A stretch of 64,000 nt of DNA, from contig CAVPUC010000008.1 in the NCBI GenBank assembly GCA_963708865.1, forward strand, positions 310,001 through 374,000, in the 5' to 3' direction. This document shows positions 38,133 through 47,012 of this stretch, piece after piece. The notes beneath the pieces were generated by a model, which had not been told where the DNA came from, did not search any database, and was given only the letters and a program-made list of their open reading frames with translations. Within the stretch, counting starts at the first letter, position 1. Each line of letters starts with the position of its first letter. Source of the DNA: DAIDKA01 sp963708865 (lineage in GTDB: Bacteria > Pseudomonadota > Gammaproteobacteria > Steroidobacterales > Steroidobacteraceae). Both the position numbers and the translations under genes were made by a program.

Positions 38133-38519
38133 TCAGCTGCTGTGCTTGAGCCCGGCGACCGTCGCGATGCCGGCAAAGGTCATCAGCAAGGATCCGCCCA
38201 GGTGCAAGGCGATGGTGGACAAGGCCCACAGGGCCCGATCCTGGCGAAACAACAACACCGTTTCAGCCGAGAAACTCGAGAAAGTGGTCAGTCCGCCGCA
38301 GAAGCCGGTGATGATAAGCACGCGCCACTCGGGCGCCACTGTCGTGCTCAACGCAAAAAATGCCACGGCGACGCCGACGATGTAGCCGCCGAGCAGATTG
38401 GCGGTCAGCGTCCCCAGCGGCACCACTGAAGCCGAGCCATTGAGCCACAGACCCAGACACCAGCGCAGCAGGCAGCCCAGCATTCCACCCACACATACCG
38501 CCACGGCCGATCGCCACAT
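38133..38519 (-). CDS. crcB: Fluoride ion channel CrcB/FluC
   Basis: 128 residues, four helices, dual-topology dimer that releases fluoride. GGMLGCLLRWCLG, GTLTANLLGGYIVG (with the pore Asn), and TGFCGGLTTFSSFSAETV (with the phenylalanine box and Na+ site) are diagnostic. ATG 38519 is 2 bp after the stop of the response regulator gene, so there is no room for a fluoride riboswitch directly upstream, and the gene may be cotranscribed with the two-component system. Confidence 0.95.
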   Translation of the reverse strand: MWRSAVAVCVGGMLGCLLRWCLGLWLNGSASVVPLGTLTANLLGGYIVGVAVAFFALSTTVAPEWRVLIITGFCGGLTTFSSFSAETVLLFRQDRALWALSTIALHLGGSLLMTFAGIATVAGLKHSS

Positions 38520-38521
38520 CG

Positions 38522-39199
38522 TCACTTCTCCAGTTTTTCGGTCTGGGACGGAAACCCCTCGACCGCGCCGCATTCCAGCGCGACATCGAGCAGCTCGATG
38601 TCGGTGGTCACGCCGAGCTTCTGCCGGATGGTCGAGTGGTTGTTCGCCACGGTCTTGATGCTCAGATTCAACAGTTGCGCGATGTCTTCGTGATTCTTGC
38701 CACTGGCGATCATGCGGAAAATATCAAACTCCCGCACCGACAATCCCAGGGTCGGGGAGGCGCGGATATCGGCGGCGATGCGTTCCAGACGCTGCCGGAC
38801 ATCGGGACTCAATGCCACATCGCCCCCGAGCACGCAGCGCACCGCATTGACCATCAGCTGCGGGTCGCTGCCTTTGGTCACATACCCGTTGGCGCCGGCG
38901 CGCAATGCATGGGTCGCAAACGCCACGGTATCGTGCATGCTGAAGACCAGAATCGGCAGCAGCGGCCAGCGCAGCTTGAAGCGCCGCAGGCTCGATAAGC
39001 CGCCAAGCCCCGGCATACTCAGGTCCAGCAGCACGATATCCGGCGATACCCGCTGCAGCAGGGCGTAAGCCTCCTCGCCCGATGCCGCCTCGCCGATGAC
39101 CGAGTAGCCGGGCTCCTGCTCCAGAAAGCGCCGGTAGCCGGCCCGCACGACGGCATGGTCGTCCACCAGCACGATGCGCACCTCACCGTCCATCTTCAA
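38522..39199 (-). CDS. LuxR/NarL-family response regulator
   Basis: 225 residues. The receiver domain (about 5-120) has the acidic pair in VLVDDHAVVRAG, phospho-acceptor Asp in DIVLLDLSMPGLGG, Thr/Ser at VFSMHD and Lys in VTKGSDPQL. The C-terminal LuxR helix-turn-helix is LSVREFDIFRMIASGKNHEDIAQLLNLSIKTVANNHSTIRQKLGV. It partners the histidine kinase just upstream (overlap at the kinase 3' end). Target genes are unknown; crcB follows at 2 bp. Confidence 0.93.
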   Translation of the reverse strand: MKMDGEVRIVLVDDHAVVRAGYRRFLEQEPGYSVIGEAASGEEAYALLQRVSPDIVLLDLSMPGLGGLSSLRRFKLRWPLLPILVFSMHDTVAFATHALRAGANGYVTKGSDPQLMVNAVRCVLGGDVALSPDVRQRLERIAADIRASPTLGLSVREFDIFRMIASGKNHEDIAQLLNLSIKTVANNHSTIRQKLGVTTDIELLDVALECGAVEGFPSQTEKLEK

Positions 39200-40521
39200 C
39201 TCCGATTGGCATCGACGCCGTCAGCAGCATGCCGCCCCTGGGCTGCCATAGTAGCTGCAGCGCGCCACCTTGTGCCTCGACGCGTTCGCGCATGCCGTCA
39301 AGACCTGTGCCCCCGGTTGCCTGCGGCACGACTCCGGGCGCCACTTCGGATTCGCTCACGCGCAGCTGAACCTGATCCTGCTCCACCTGGATCCGGATGC
39401 GCGATGAGCCGGGCCCGCGAGTGGCGCACGGCGTTGGTCAGGCACTCCTGGATGAGCCGGTAGAGGGTGATGTTCAGCTCAGGCGGCAGGCTGTCGATCG
39501 GACCTGCGAAATCCAGCGTGCAGTTGAAGCGGTCGGCCATGCGCACCTGCCACACCGCCACCAGCTCCTGCAGCGTCCCGCGCAGGCCGACGGTTTCCAG
39601 TTCATGCGGCCGCAGTCGATTGAGCATGCTGCGGGTCAGCGCCATGATGCTGTCGATGACCTCGCCCACGCCGTGCGCACAGGTGACGACGCCCGGCAGC
39701 ACGCCGCGCGCCTCCCGCTCCATGTAGGCCGCGTCGACCTTGATGGCGGTCAGCGACTGACCCAGCTCATCGTGCAGCTCGCGGGCGAGGCGCCGGCGCT
39801 CCTCCTCCTCCACCGCGATCAGTCGCAGATTCAACGCGCGTCGCTGCGCTGCAGCCGACTGCATCGCCTGGGCGCAATGATTGAAACTGTCCGAGATGTC
39901 ATCGAGATCCTTGACCCGGAAACGAGGCAGCCGCGTCGCGAGCGCGCCTGCCTGCAGCTGTGAGAGCGCCGACTGGATCTGTCCCACGGGCCGCAGGCCG
40001 CGGCGGACCATGAAGTACACCGCCCCTGCCATGGCGAGAATGACCAGCACCAGCAGCAGCAGATCCGACTCGGCGCGCTCCTCGATCTCGCTCACCTCGG
40101 AGCGCGGATTGGCGCTGACCCGCAAGCTGCCGAGGCTGCCGCCGGACCAGTTCAGCGGGTAGCTCAGATGCGCCCGACCGCTGCGGTCGGCGAGTTCGGC
40201 CGCCAGCCAGCCGCCCTGGTCCGCATCCAGCGCGGTCGCGGCAACGGGCCGCCCAACGCTGTCCTGCAGGGTGATCCGGACATGGCGCAGCGGCTGCGAC
40301 TGACGCACCGCGGTGGCCGCGGCCGCCAGCGCTGCTGCGGCATCCGGTGCCGCGCGCACCCGGTCCTCAACGGCCACCAGCAACGTGGTGAGCTGCAAGG
40401 TGGCCTCGGTCTCCCGGTCCACATCCGAACGCACCGAACCCAGCGGCACCAGCACGCTCAGCAGCAACGCCGCCAAGGTCACCGCTGCGATGCCCAGCAG
40501 CAACCGGGTATGCAGATACAT
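39183..40521 (-). pseudogene. NarX/UhpB-type sensor histidine kinase, frameshifted in the ATPase domain
   Basis: The first frame begins MYLHTRLLLGIAAVTLAALLLSVLV (TM1), followed by a periplasmic domain, TM2 (LLLLVLVILAMAGAVYFMV), HAMP, and the HisKA_3 box ERRRLARELHDELGQSLTAIKVDAAYME with the phospho-His. The N box QECLTNAVRHSRA is then followed by unrelated sequence. The remaining ATPase part (IQVEQDQVQLRV, GGTGLDGMRERVEAQGGAL, ending IGVEDGR) is in another frame at 39183-39386. One extra base near 39402-39409 accounts for the shift; removing it joins HSRARSSRIRIQVEQDQ. Partner of the adjacent response regulator. Confidence 0.85.
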
Positions 40522-40572
40522 ATCGACCCTCCCTGAAAGCCCGCACGGCCGTTCAGGGGGTGAGCGTACTCC

Positions 40573-41454
40573 TCAATCCCAGCCGGACGGCAGGTGCGCG
40601 GGCATCACTTTCATGAAGGCCTCGACGGCATGGATCTGACCGCCATACACCTTGAAGGCCTCCCAGGCATGCAGCGCATTTTCCTTCGGCCCCATCGACC
40701 CCGGCCCGAAGTCCAGCCGGAACCAGACGATGCCCTGCTCCTCATCCACCGCCGCCACGCGCCAGCTGATTTCCGGCAAGGTCGGGATGCGTTGCTGCTT
40801 GATGTCCACGCAGCTGGGCGGCATGAACGTACAGCCGACTCCGGCCATGCGGCGGCCGTTCTCAAAGCGGTAGGCCTCCGGCGCAAACTGCGCATCCGAT
40901 TTGACGAAACTGCCGATCTTGAGGCCACCCGGATAACGTGCCGCGATGGCGATGGCATTGTCGCGCGTTTCGCGCTGCGCCTTCGGCACCGGTAGATTCA
41001 TCGCCACCGACGCCGTCTTCAACGCCTCGATGTCCATGAAGGCGCCTTCCTTGGCGTTGTGAACTACCATGGTTTCGATCTCGCCGATCCGGCGGTCGAT
41101 GACCTTGAGTCGCAGCACGAACAGCACCGGGTGATCCCCCTCGCTCATCACCACCAGCGCGCCCGCCGTGCCATTGCGCACGTCCAGGAAGTCCTGTCGA
41201 TAACTGCGCTCGCCGGTGACCGTCTTCCAGAATCCCGCGCCGAGGGGCAGCTCATGAGTGTCTTCGGTGAAGCGTACCTGCTTCGCGAGCGGCAGCTTAG
41301 AGGGGTCATGGGCCACGAGCGCCGCAAGATACAGATCAATCTCGGACTTCAGACAGGCGCGCCCGCAGCTTGCCGTCGTCCGCGCTGCGTCATGCAGCGA
41401 TGCGCAGGCCGCCAGAAGTCCGCTCACTACCAGGCACCACAGGACACGCTTCAT
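40573..41454 (-). CDS. Tandem SnoaL/NTF2-like lipoprotein, paralogue B
   Basis: 293 residues with lipobox LLAAC (MKRVLWCLVVSGLLAACASLH), so probably an outer-membrane lipoprotein. First domain opens with CGRACLKSEIDLYLAALVAHDPSKLPLAKQVRFTEDTHELPLG and FWKTV; the second contains YRFENGRRMAG, two cysteines, VAAVDEEQGIVWFRLDF, WEAFKVYGGQIHAVEAFM. Closely matches the protein at 22308-23333. Divergent from two further paralogues. Function unknown. Confidence 0.8.
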   Translation of the reverse strand: MKRVLWCLVVSGLLAACASLHDAARTTASCGRACLKSEIDLYLAALVAHDPSKLPLAKQVRFTEDTHELPLGAGFWKTVTGERSYRQDFLDVRNGTAGALVVMSEGDHPVLFVLRLKVIDRRIGEIETMVVHNAKEGAFMDIEALKTASVAMNLPVPKAQRETRDNAIAIAARYPGGLKIGSFVKSDAQFAPEAYRFENGRRMAGVGCTFMPPSCVDIKQQRIPTLPEISWRVAAVDEEQGIVWFRLDFGPGSMGPKENALHAWEAFKVYGGQIHAVEAFMKVMPAHLPSGWD

Positions 41455-41562
41455 TGAGATCCCCTTATCCGGCGCACAGCAGCACCGGCCGGCAAGCATA
41501 GACCAACCGCGGGATCCAGTGCGGTACACTATTTGACAAGTCATCACACGGAAGGGGCGCTC

Positions 41563-42393
41563 GTGACCAACAACAAAAGCCGGCGTGCAGTCATCCTTGC
41601 TGCATTGTTTGCCGCAACCGGCTGCTACGCCGCGACGGCCAGCGCCGCCGAATGCACCCGCAAGGAACTCGCGGCGACGGTGAACACCTATTTCAAGGCG
41701 CTGACCGCGCACAATCCCAAACGCCTGCCCTTGGCCCGGCACGCCGGATTCACTGAAAACGGCATGCCCAAGGATTTTGGCGAAGGTTTCTGGAAGAGCG
41801 CCGGCGCCGTACGTCTGAAGCGCAGCGCCCTGGACACTCAGACCTGCGGTACGGTGACGCAGGCCATCATCGAGGAGGACGGCAAGCCGATCATTTTCGG
41901 AGTCCGACTCAAACTGGTGCACGGCCGGATTTCAGAAGTCGAAACGCTCCTGGCGCGCTCGAAGGACTTCGCCTTCAAACCCCAGGGGGTGCTGGATACC
42001 GCGAATCAGGACTGGGAAGGCATACTGCCAGTCAAGGATCGCACGCCGCGCGCCGTGATGATCAAGGCGGCCCATGACTATTACGACATGTTCGCCAAGG
42101 ACCCGACCGCCAGCGTGCCGTTCGCCATGCCGTGCGATCGCTGGGAGAACGGCACCAAGACCACACGGAACGGCGACTGCTCTCCCAAGGGCCTGGTCAT
42201 CAATCAGCCGGCGCGGCGTGTTCCGGTGGTGGACGAGGAGGCCGGCATCGTCGTCGCGTTCATCCATTTCGCCCGATCATTGCCGGACATGCACATGTTC
42301 AAGATGAAGGACGGGAAGGTCATTCTGGTGCAGGCAGTGATCGGCGCCCGCGCACCTTCCGCTGGCTGGCCGATCGAGGATGCGCCGCAATGA
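41563..42393 (+). CDS. Secreted tandem SnoaL/NTF2-like protein, paralogue C
   Basis: 276 residues from GTG 41563, with GGAAGGGG about 6 nt upstream. Signal peptide NNKSRRAVILAALFAATGCYAATASAA. Domain one: CTRKELAATVNTYFKALTAHNPKRLPLARHAGFTENG and FWKSA; domain two: CDRWENGTKTTRNGDC, RRVPVVDEEAGIVVAFIHF, FKMKDGKVILVQAVI. The alternative TTG at 41533 would add ten residues. Its stop overlaps the next gene (ATGA). Divergent from paralogue B across 108 bp. Confidence 0.8.
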   Translation: MTNNKSRRAVILAALFAATGCYAATASAAECTRKELAATVNTYFKALTAHNPKRLPLARHAGFTENGMPKDFGEGFWKSAGAVRLKRSALDTQTCGTVTQAIIEEDGKPIIFGVRLKLVHGRISEVETLLARSKDFAFKPQGVLDTANQDWEGILPVKDRTPRAVMIKAAHDYYDMFAKDPTASVPFAMPCDRWENGTKTTRNGDCSPKGLVINQPARRVPVVDEEAGIVVAFIHFARSLPDMHMFKMKDGKVILVQAVIGARAPSAGWPIEDAPQ

Positions 42394-43430
42394 ATCCGCC
42401 GATGGCACGCCGGTCAACCATCATACGGGCCGCGCTCTGGTCGGTCGCCGCGCTTTGGGTAGCCTCCGTCGCCAATGCCGCAACGGCCGCCAGCTGTGAT
42501 CGACCGTGTTTGAAAGCATTGCTCGACGGCTACCTGGCTGCGGTCATCAGGCATGATCCGGCGGCGGCCACACTGGCGGGCGGCTACCGGCACACCGAAA
42601 ACGCCATCAATGTGCCGCTGGGCAAGGGCGTATGGCAGAGCGTGACCGGCCTCGGGCAGGTGCAGCGTCGCTACGTCGATCCGGTCAGTGGTCAGGCGGC
42701 CTACTACGGCATCCTCAGTGAGGGCGACAAGCTCATCATCGCGACCGTCCGACTGCGCATCGAAAACCGCATGATCACCGAAGCCGAGTGGTACGTGGCG
42801 CGCGAGGGCGATCCTGGTCTGCCGGGCGGTACGCCCCCGAGTGCCTGGAATCCGCAGGGCCTTGCGGCAACGCCACCGCCGGAGCGGGTATTGCCCCGGT
42901 CGCAACGGCTGCCGCGCGAGACCATGATTGCGATCGTCAACAGCTACTTTGACGGCATCACCTCGCATGACGGCAGCGTCGTGCGCGCCCATCCGGGCTG
43001 CAATCGCTACGAGAACGGCACGCGCGTGACCGGCCGCCGCGGCGGCGTCAATGATGACTGCGTGTCGGGTCTGGCCAACTTCAATCTCGCCAATGTCGCG
43101 GGCCGGCGTGTGGGGTTAGTCGATGAGGAAGCCGGCGTGGTGCTCGGCATGGCGGTCTTCATCCGCCGCCCCGGCGCGACCCTGCCGCGCAATGCCTTCA
43201 GCGAATGGTTCTGGCTGGAGGACGGCAAGATCCGCAATATCTGGACCGCGATGTACTACCCGGGTCCGGAGCGGCCGGTCCCGAACTGGCCACCGTTCGA
43301 TGGCAATTTTCCGTTGCCGGTATTCACCACGGCCGCGCCGCCGCCCGAGCGCCTCAGTGCCCTACGAGACCGACCTTGCGGCCATCTCGGCATTCAACGT
43401 GAAATACCTCAAGGCCATCAACGACGGTGA
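42390..43430 (+). CDS. Secreted tandem SnoaL/NTF2-like protein, paralogue D
   Basis: 346 residues, ATG overlapping the previous stop (ATGA), so coupled. Signal peptide MNPPMARRSTIIRAALWSVAALWVASVANA. Domain one: CDRPCLKALLDGYLAAVIRHDPAAATLAGGYRHTENA and VWQSV; domain two: SYFDGITSHDG, CNRYENGTRVTG, CVSGLANFNLANVAGRRVGLVDEEAGVVLGMAVF, FWLEDGKIRNIWTAM. The last 25 residues (ALRDRPCGHLGIQ...) lie in the overlap with the next gene and look like out-of-frame readthrough; the natural end may be near PERLS. Confidence 0.78.
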   Translation: MNPPMARRSTIIRAALWSVAALWVASVANAATAASCDRPCLKALLDGYLAAVIRHDPAAATLAGGYRHTENAINVPLGKGVWQSVTGLGQVQRRYVDPVSGQAAYYGILSEGDKLIIATVRLRIENRMITEAEWYVAREGDPGLPGGTPPSAWNPQGLAATPPPERVLPRSQRLPRETMIAIVNSYFDGITSHDGSVVRAHPGCNRYENGTRVTGRRGGVNDDCVSGLANFNLANVAGRRVGLVDEEAGVVLGMAVFIRRPGATLPRNAFSEWFWLEDGKIRNIWTAMYYPGPERPVPNWPPFDGNFPLPVFTTAAPPPERLSALRDRPCGHLGIQREIPQGHQRR

Positions 43431-43764
43431 CATCAATGCCTTGAGCGCCCTGACGGACGATGACCACATCGCGATGGCTCCGGGCAGCGCGCCGCTGATC
43501 GGCAAGGCGGCCAATGACGCCGCCAATGGCCTCGCCTACCAGAATTTCAAGATTGACGAGCACTGGGCGCCCGCCGAGACCGTGATCGACGGCAATCTCG
43601 CCTATCAGCGCGGCAGCTTCACGGTCATTGCCACACCCAAGGCGGGCGGCGCGGCCCGTACCGTCGCCGGCACTTTTCTGCGGATCTATCGCCGCCAGCC
43701 GGATGGTTCCTGGCGCATGACCCGCGACATGTTCAACAGCGGGCCTCCCGACGGCCCGCACTGA
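43357..43764 (+). CDS. Single-domain SnoaL/DUF4440-like protein
   Basis: 135 residues from GTG 43357. ISAFNVKYLKAINDGDINALSALTDDDHIAMAPGSAPLIG is the classic NTF2-like opening, and the C-terminal VAGTFLRIYRRQPDGSWRMTRDMFNS is the DUF4440/SnoaL ending. No signal peptide. It overlaps the tail of paralogue D by 74 nt in another frame. Possibly a small steroid- or aromatic-type isomerase or a binding protein; not determinable. Confidence 0.78.
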   Translation: MPYETDLAAISAFNVKYLKAINDGDINALSALTDDDHIAMAPGSAPLIGKAANDAANGLAYQNFKIDEHWAPAETVIDGNLAYQRGSFTVIATPKAGGAARTVAGTFLRIYRRQPDGSWRMTRDMFNSGPPDGPH

Positions 43765-43778
43765 CCGGAGCGACCCAG

Positions 43779-44399
43779 ATGGCCTATACGCGCGAACCGC
43801 GTGTGCACCCGGTGCCGATGACCGCGCTGCGTCCTACCCAGATCACCGTAGGCATGCGCGAAGTCAAAGCCAAACGCAAAGCCTGGCGAGAGCATCCCGA
43901 AGGCAAAAAGGCCGAGTTCCTCGGCAAGCACCTGATCCCGGTGGTGTGGGGTCCGAAAGGCGACTTCTACGTCGTTGACCACCATCATCTGTCGCTGGCG
44001 CTGCATCAGGAAGGCGTCAAGCAAATCGCCACTACGATCATGGCGGATCTGCGCCGCCTGCCACGCGAGGCGTTCTGGATCTACCTGGACAATCGCGGCT
44101 GGCTGCACCCCTTCGATGAGCGCGGTCGCCGCCGCAGCTACGATGATGTGCCGCGCCGCATCTGGGATCTGGTCGATGACCCCTACCGCAGTCTTGCCGG
44201 CGAATTGCGCCGTACCGGCGGGTTCGCCAAGGACACGACGCCTTTCAGCGAATTTCTGTGGGCCGACTTCCTGCGCCGGCGCCTCAAGCCCAAACTGCTG
44301 GAGGACGACTTTCCCCAGGCGCTGGTCCGGGCGCTGAAACTCGCCAAGAGCGCGGAGGCGGATTTCCTCCCGGGCTGGTGTGGACCCATCATCAGCTAG
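43779..44399 (+). CDS. ParB-like nuclease-domain protein (ParBc_2 type)
   Basis: 206 residues. LRPTQITVGMREVKAKRKAW, PVVWGPKGDFYVVDHHHLSLALHQEG, and WIYLDNRGWLHPFDERG match the putative ParB-like nuclease family (PF08857), a stand-alone group distinct from chromosome-partitioning ParB. The triple His in VDHHHL is characteristic. Biochemical role unknown. A SulP transporter gene starts 6 bp downstream. Confidence 0.82.
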   Translation: MAYTREPRVHPVPMTALRPTQITVGMREVKAKRKAWREHPEGKKAEFLGKHLIPVVWGPKGDFYVVDHHHLSLALHQEGVKQIATTIMADLRRLPREAFWIYLDNRGWLHPFDERGRRRSYDDVPRRIWDLVDDPYRSLAGELRRTGGFAKDTTPFSEFLWADFLRRRLKPKLLEDDFPQALVRALKLAKSAEADFLPGWCGPIIS

Positions 44400-44405
44400 G
44401 CTGCG

Positions 44406-46036
44406 GTGAACATCAGACGCCCCGCGGACATGGCCGACGTGCTGGCCGCGCTTTCCATCGCGGGCCTGCTGCTGCCCGAAGCCGTTGCCTATTCGGGCCT
44501 TGCCAACCTGCCGCCACAGGCCGGCGTCATTGGCCTGTTCGCGGGGCTCATCTGCTATGGCCTCATCGGCCGCAGTCGTTTCGCCATCGTCTCGGCAACT
44601 TCCTCCTCCGCCGCCGTGATGGCCGCCGCGACCGCGGCGCTGGGCGCGGGAGACGTGGCCGCCCGCGTATTGTTGGCCGGCATCCTCGTTCCCTGTACCG
44701 GCCTCGCCTTTGTGCTGGCCGGCGGTGCACGCCTGGGTGCCATCTCGAATCTCATTGCGCGGCCCGTGCTGCGGGGCTTTGCGTTTGGCCTGGCGCTGGT
44801 CATCGCCGTCAAGCAGATTCCCGGCGCTTGCCGGACTCCACACTCACAGCGGCAATTTCTTCGCGTTGATCCTGGAGCTGGTGCGCACGCTGCCCGCCGC
44901 CAATCCGGCGGCACTGGCCAGCGGGCTTGGCGCGCTGGCCGGATTGTTCGCGCTCGAGCGCATCCGGCGGGTCCCCGGTGCGCTGGTGGTGATCGTGGGC
45001 GGCATCGCCGCATCCGGCTGGCTCGCCACTCACGGCGTCGCACTCACCGGCCCCATCCGCCTGGCACTGGACCCGCCGAGATTGCTGCTTCCGGCGCAGC
45101 TCAACTGGCCACAGCTCATCGAGTTTTCGCGTGGCACTGATGTTCATTCTGTATGCGGAGTCCTATAGCTCGATTCGCACGTTTGCCCTCAGACACGATG
45201 ATCCCGTGCAGCCCAATCGGGATTTGCTCGCGCTTGGCATCGCCAATCTGGTCTCCGGTTTGTTTCACGGCACGCCGGTGGGCGCCGGCTACTCCGGCAG
45301 CTCCGCCAACGATGCCGCGGGCGCCCAGTCGCGTGCAGCCGGCTTGCTGGCCGCGGTCATCATTCTTGCGCTGGTGCTGGTGTGCCTGCCGTACATCGAG
45401 CGCATACCCGAGCCGATACTCGCTGCCGTGGTCATTCATGCCGTCAGCAAGTCACTGCGCCTGACACCCCTGCGCACCTATTTCCGTTGGCGTCGCGACC
45501 GCCTGATCTCGGTGATCGCCATCGTCGCGGTGCTGGCCTTCGGCATGCTGAACGGCCTGCTGTTCGCCATCGCCTTCAGCCTGGCGATGCTGCTGCGGGC
45601 GCTGGCTCGACCGCGGCTTTCGGAACTGGGCCGCCTGGGGGCGCACGACTATGTGAGCATTGAGCGCTTTCCCAACAGCCAGCGCAGCGCGGAGCTGCTG
45701 GTGCTGCGGCCCGAGGAGCCGTTGCTGTTCGCCAATGCCGATCCGATGATGGCGCTCGCCCGCTCGAAAGTTCAGCGCATCGCCACCGTAAAGCTGGTGG
45801 TGCTCAGTCTCGAGGAGTCCCCTGACCTCGACGCCTCCTCACTGGAGAGCCTGTCCGAGTTCAGTGCGTGGCTCGCGCAGCGCCATATCGAGCTGCGTCT
45901 CGCCAGACTGAAGGACAATACCCGCGATGCGCTGCTGCGCGCCCAGATCGTGCAGTTGCCCGCAACAGCGCTCGAGTACTCAAGCGTCGATGATGCGGTG
46001 AGCGGCAATGTTGCGGGTGGCACCGCGCCGATTTGA
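44406..46036 (+). pseudogene. SulP-family anion transporter with STAS domain, two frameshifts
   Basis: GTG 44406. The N-terminal frame has DVLAALSIAGLLLPEAVAYSGLANLPPQAGVIGLFAGLICYGLIGRSRF, the typical SulP start. The frame moves near 44823 (KQIP|ALAGLHTHSGNFFALILELVRTLP) and again near 45131 (QLIEFS|LALMFILYAESYSSI). In both places deletion of one G restores the family sequence. The last part carries NRDLLALGIANLVSGLFHGTPVGAGYSGSSAND, PILAAVVIHAVSKSLRL, and a C-terminal STAS domain (LVVLSLEESPDLDASSLESLSEF). If the indels are real the gene is dead; if sequencing errors it is a normal sulfate/bicarbonate-type transporter. Confidence 0.85.
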
Positions 46037-46059
46037 GTGCCGCCCGATGCCGAAGCATA

Positions 46060-46995
46060 TCATTGGCTTAATTCACGCTCAATGGTGTGTGCAATCTGGC
46101 CTCGTTGGCCCTTCGAGGTCTGGTCGGTCGAATAGAGAGATCTCAGGAAGGCCAGATCCCATTCGCTCATCCCGACGGGTGCGGCCGCGGGGGTGCCCTC
46201 GAAGAGTCTCAGAATGGTCGGGGCATCGCCCAGGTTTGCGGCAGGCTTGAGGTCCGCAAGCGTGACCATCGCGATGTAGTCGGCGAATTGGCCGCGTGAC
46301 AGGCCCTGCAGCCGGCTGCGGTCGACAACCACGAGCAGTCTCGTAAAGCTCCAGATGATGTTGCGCTTCACGTATGAGGTCTGCGCTGAGACGGCCGGAA
46401 AGCGACCGTAGATTGCTTCCATGCTGTCGGTACGGTCTGTATCCCCCAACGGAATGCCCTCGGGAGTGGCCATGCCCGTTTTGTACCAGACCCTTACCGG
46501 CCGTGGCGTTGCGATAAACTCATCGATATCGATCGGATGCGCCCCGGCAAAGGTCAGCAGGCGGGTCTGTAGATTCATTCCCCGCAGAACCCGCTGCGGA
46601 TCTTTGGTCACGACGATGAAGAGATTCGGGCCGCAGTTTTCCGCACCAAGCGGCGCGCCGGCCGCGCGCGCCACCTCCGAGATCCGCCCGAGGATGAATT
46701 CGCCCGCCTCGCGGGGCAGACCCGTCACTTGCGGGCAAACACCTTTGCGCCACCGGGGGAGCCCTTGTGCATTCTCGAGAGCGGCGATCTGGTAGACGAA
46801 CTTTGAAACGCGCTTTGCCAGTTGGAAATGTTTGGCGGTGACGGTGACTTCCTGCAGCGCCTCGGTCTGATCGGGGGAAGACAGGCGAGCCGCGGGAGCG
46901 GAAGATCGAAATGCGTCGCTGCCAGCGGATGCGCTTGCAGTCGCCGCGAGGGTGGCGGCTACGACAAGCAATTGAAATGTCCCGGACGGGCGCAT
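46060..46995 (-). CDS. Secreted protein of unknown function with TonB-box-like start, paralogue 1
   Basis: 311 residues, signal peptide MRPSGTFQLLVVAATLAATASASA. Shortly after is ALQEVTVTAKHF, which looks like the TonB box of outer-membrane receptors, but no plug or barrel follows. Conserved with two other proteins in this window: RVSKFVYQIA, LPRWRKGVCPQVTGL, FILGRISEVARAAGAPL, CGPNLFIVVTKDP, ADYIAMVTLADLKP and a C-terminal AFLRSLYSTDQ. Two cysteines (VCPxVTGL and ENCGPNL) are kept in all three. Function unknown. 17 bp after paralogue 2 on the same strand. Confidence 0.78.
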   Translation of the reverse strand: MRPSGTFQLLVVAATLAATASASAGSDAFRSSAPAARLSSPDQTEALQEVTVTAKHFQLAKRVSKFVYQIAALENAQGLPRWRKGVCPQVTGLPREAGEFILGRISEVARAAGAPLGAENCGPNLFIVVTKDPQRVLRGMNLQTRLLTFAGAHPIDIDEFIATPRPVRVWYKTGMATPEGIPLGDTDRTDSMEAIYGRFPAVSAQTSYVKRNIIWSFTRLLVVVDRSRLQGLSRGQFADYIAMVTLADLKPAANLGDAPTILRLFEGTPAAAPVGMSEWDLAFLRSLYSTDQTSKGQRGQIAHTIERELSQ

Positions 46996-47012
46996 GCCGG
47001 ATCTCACCTGGG

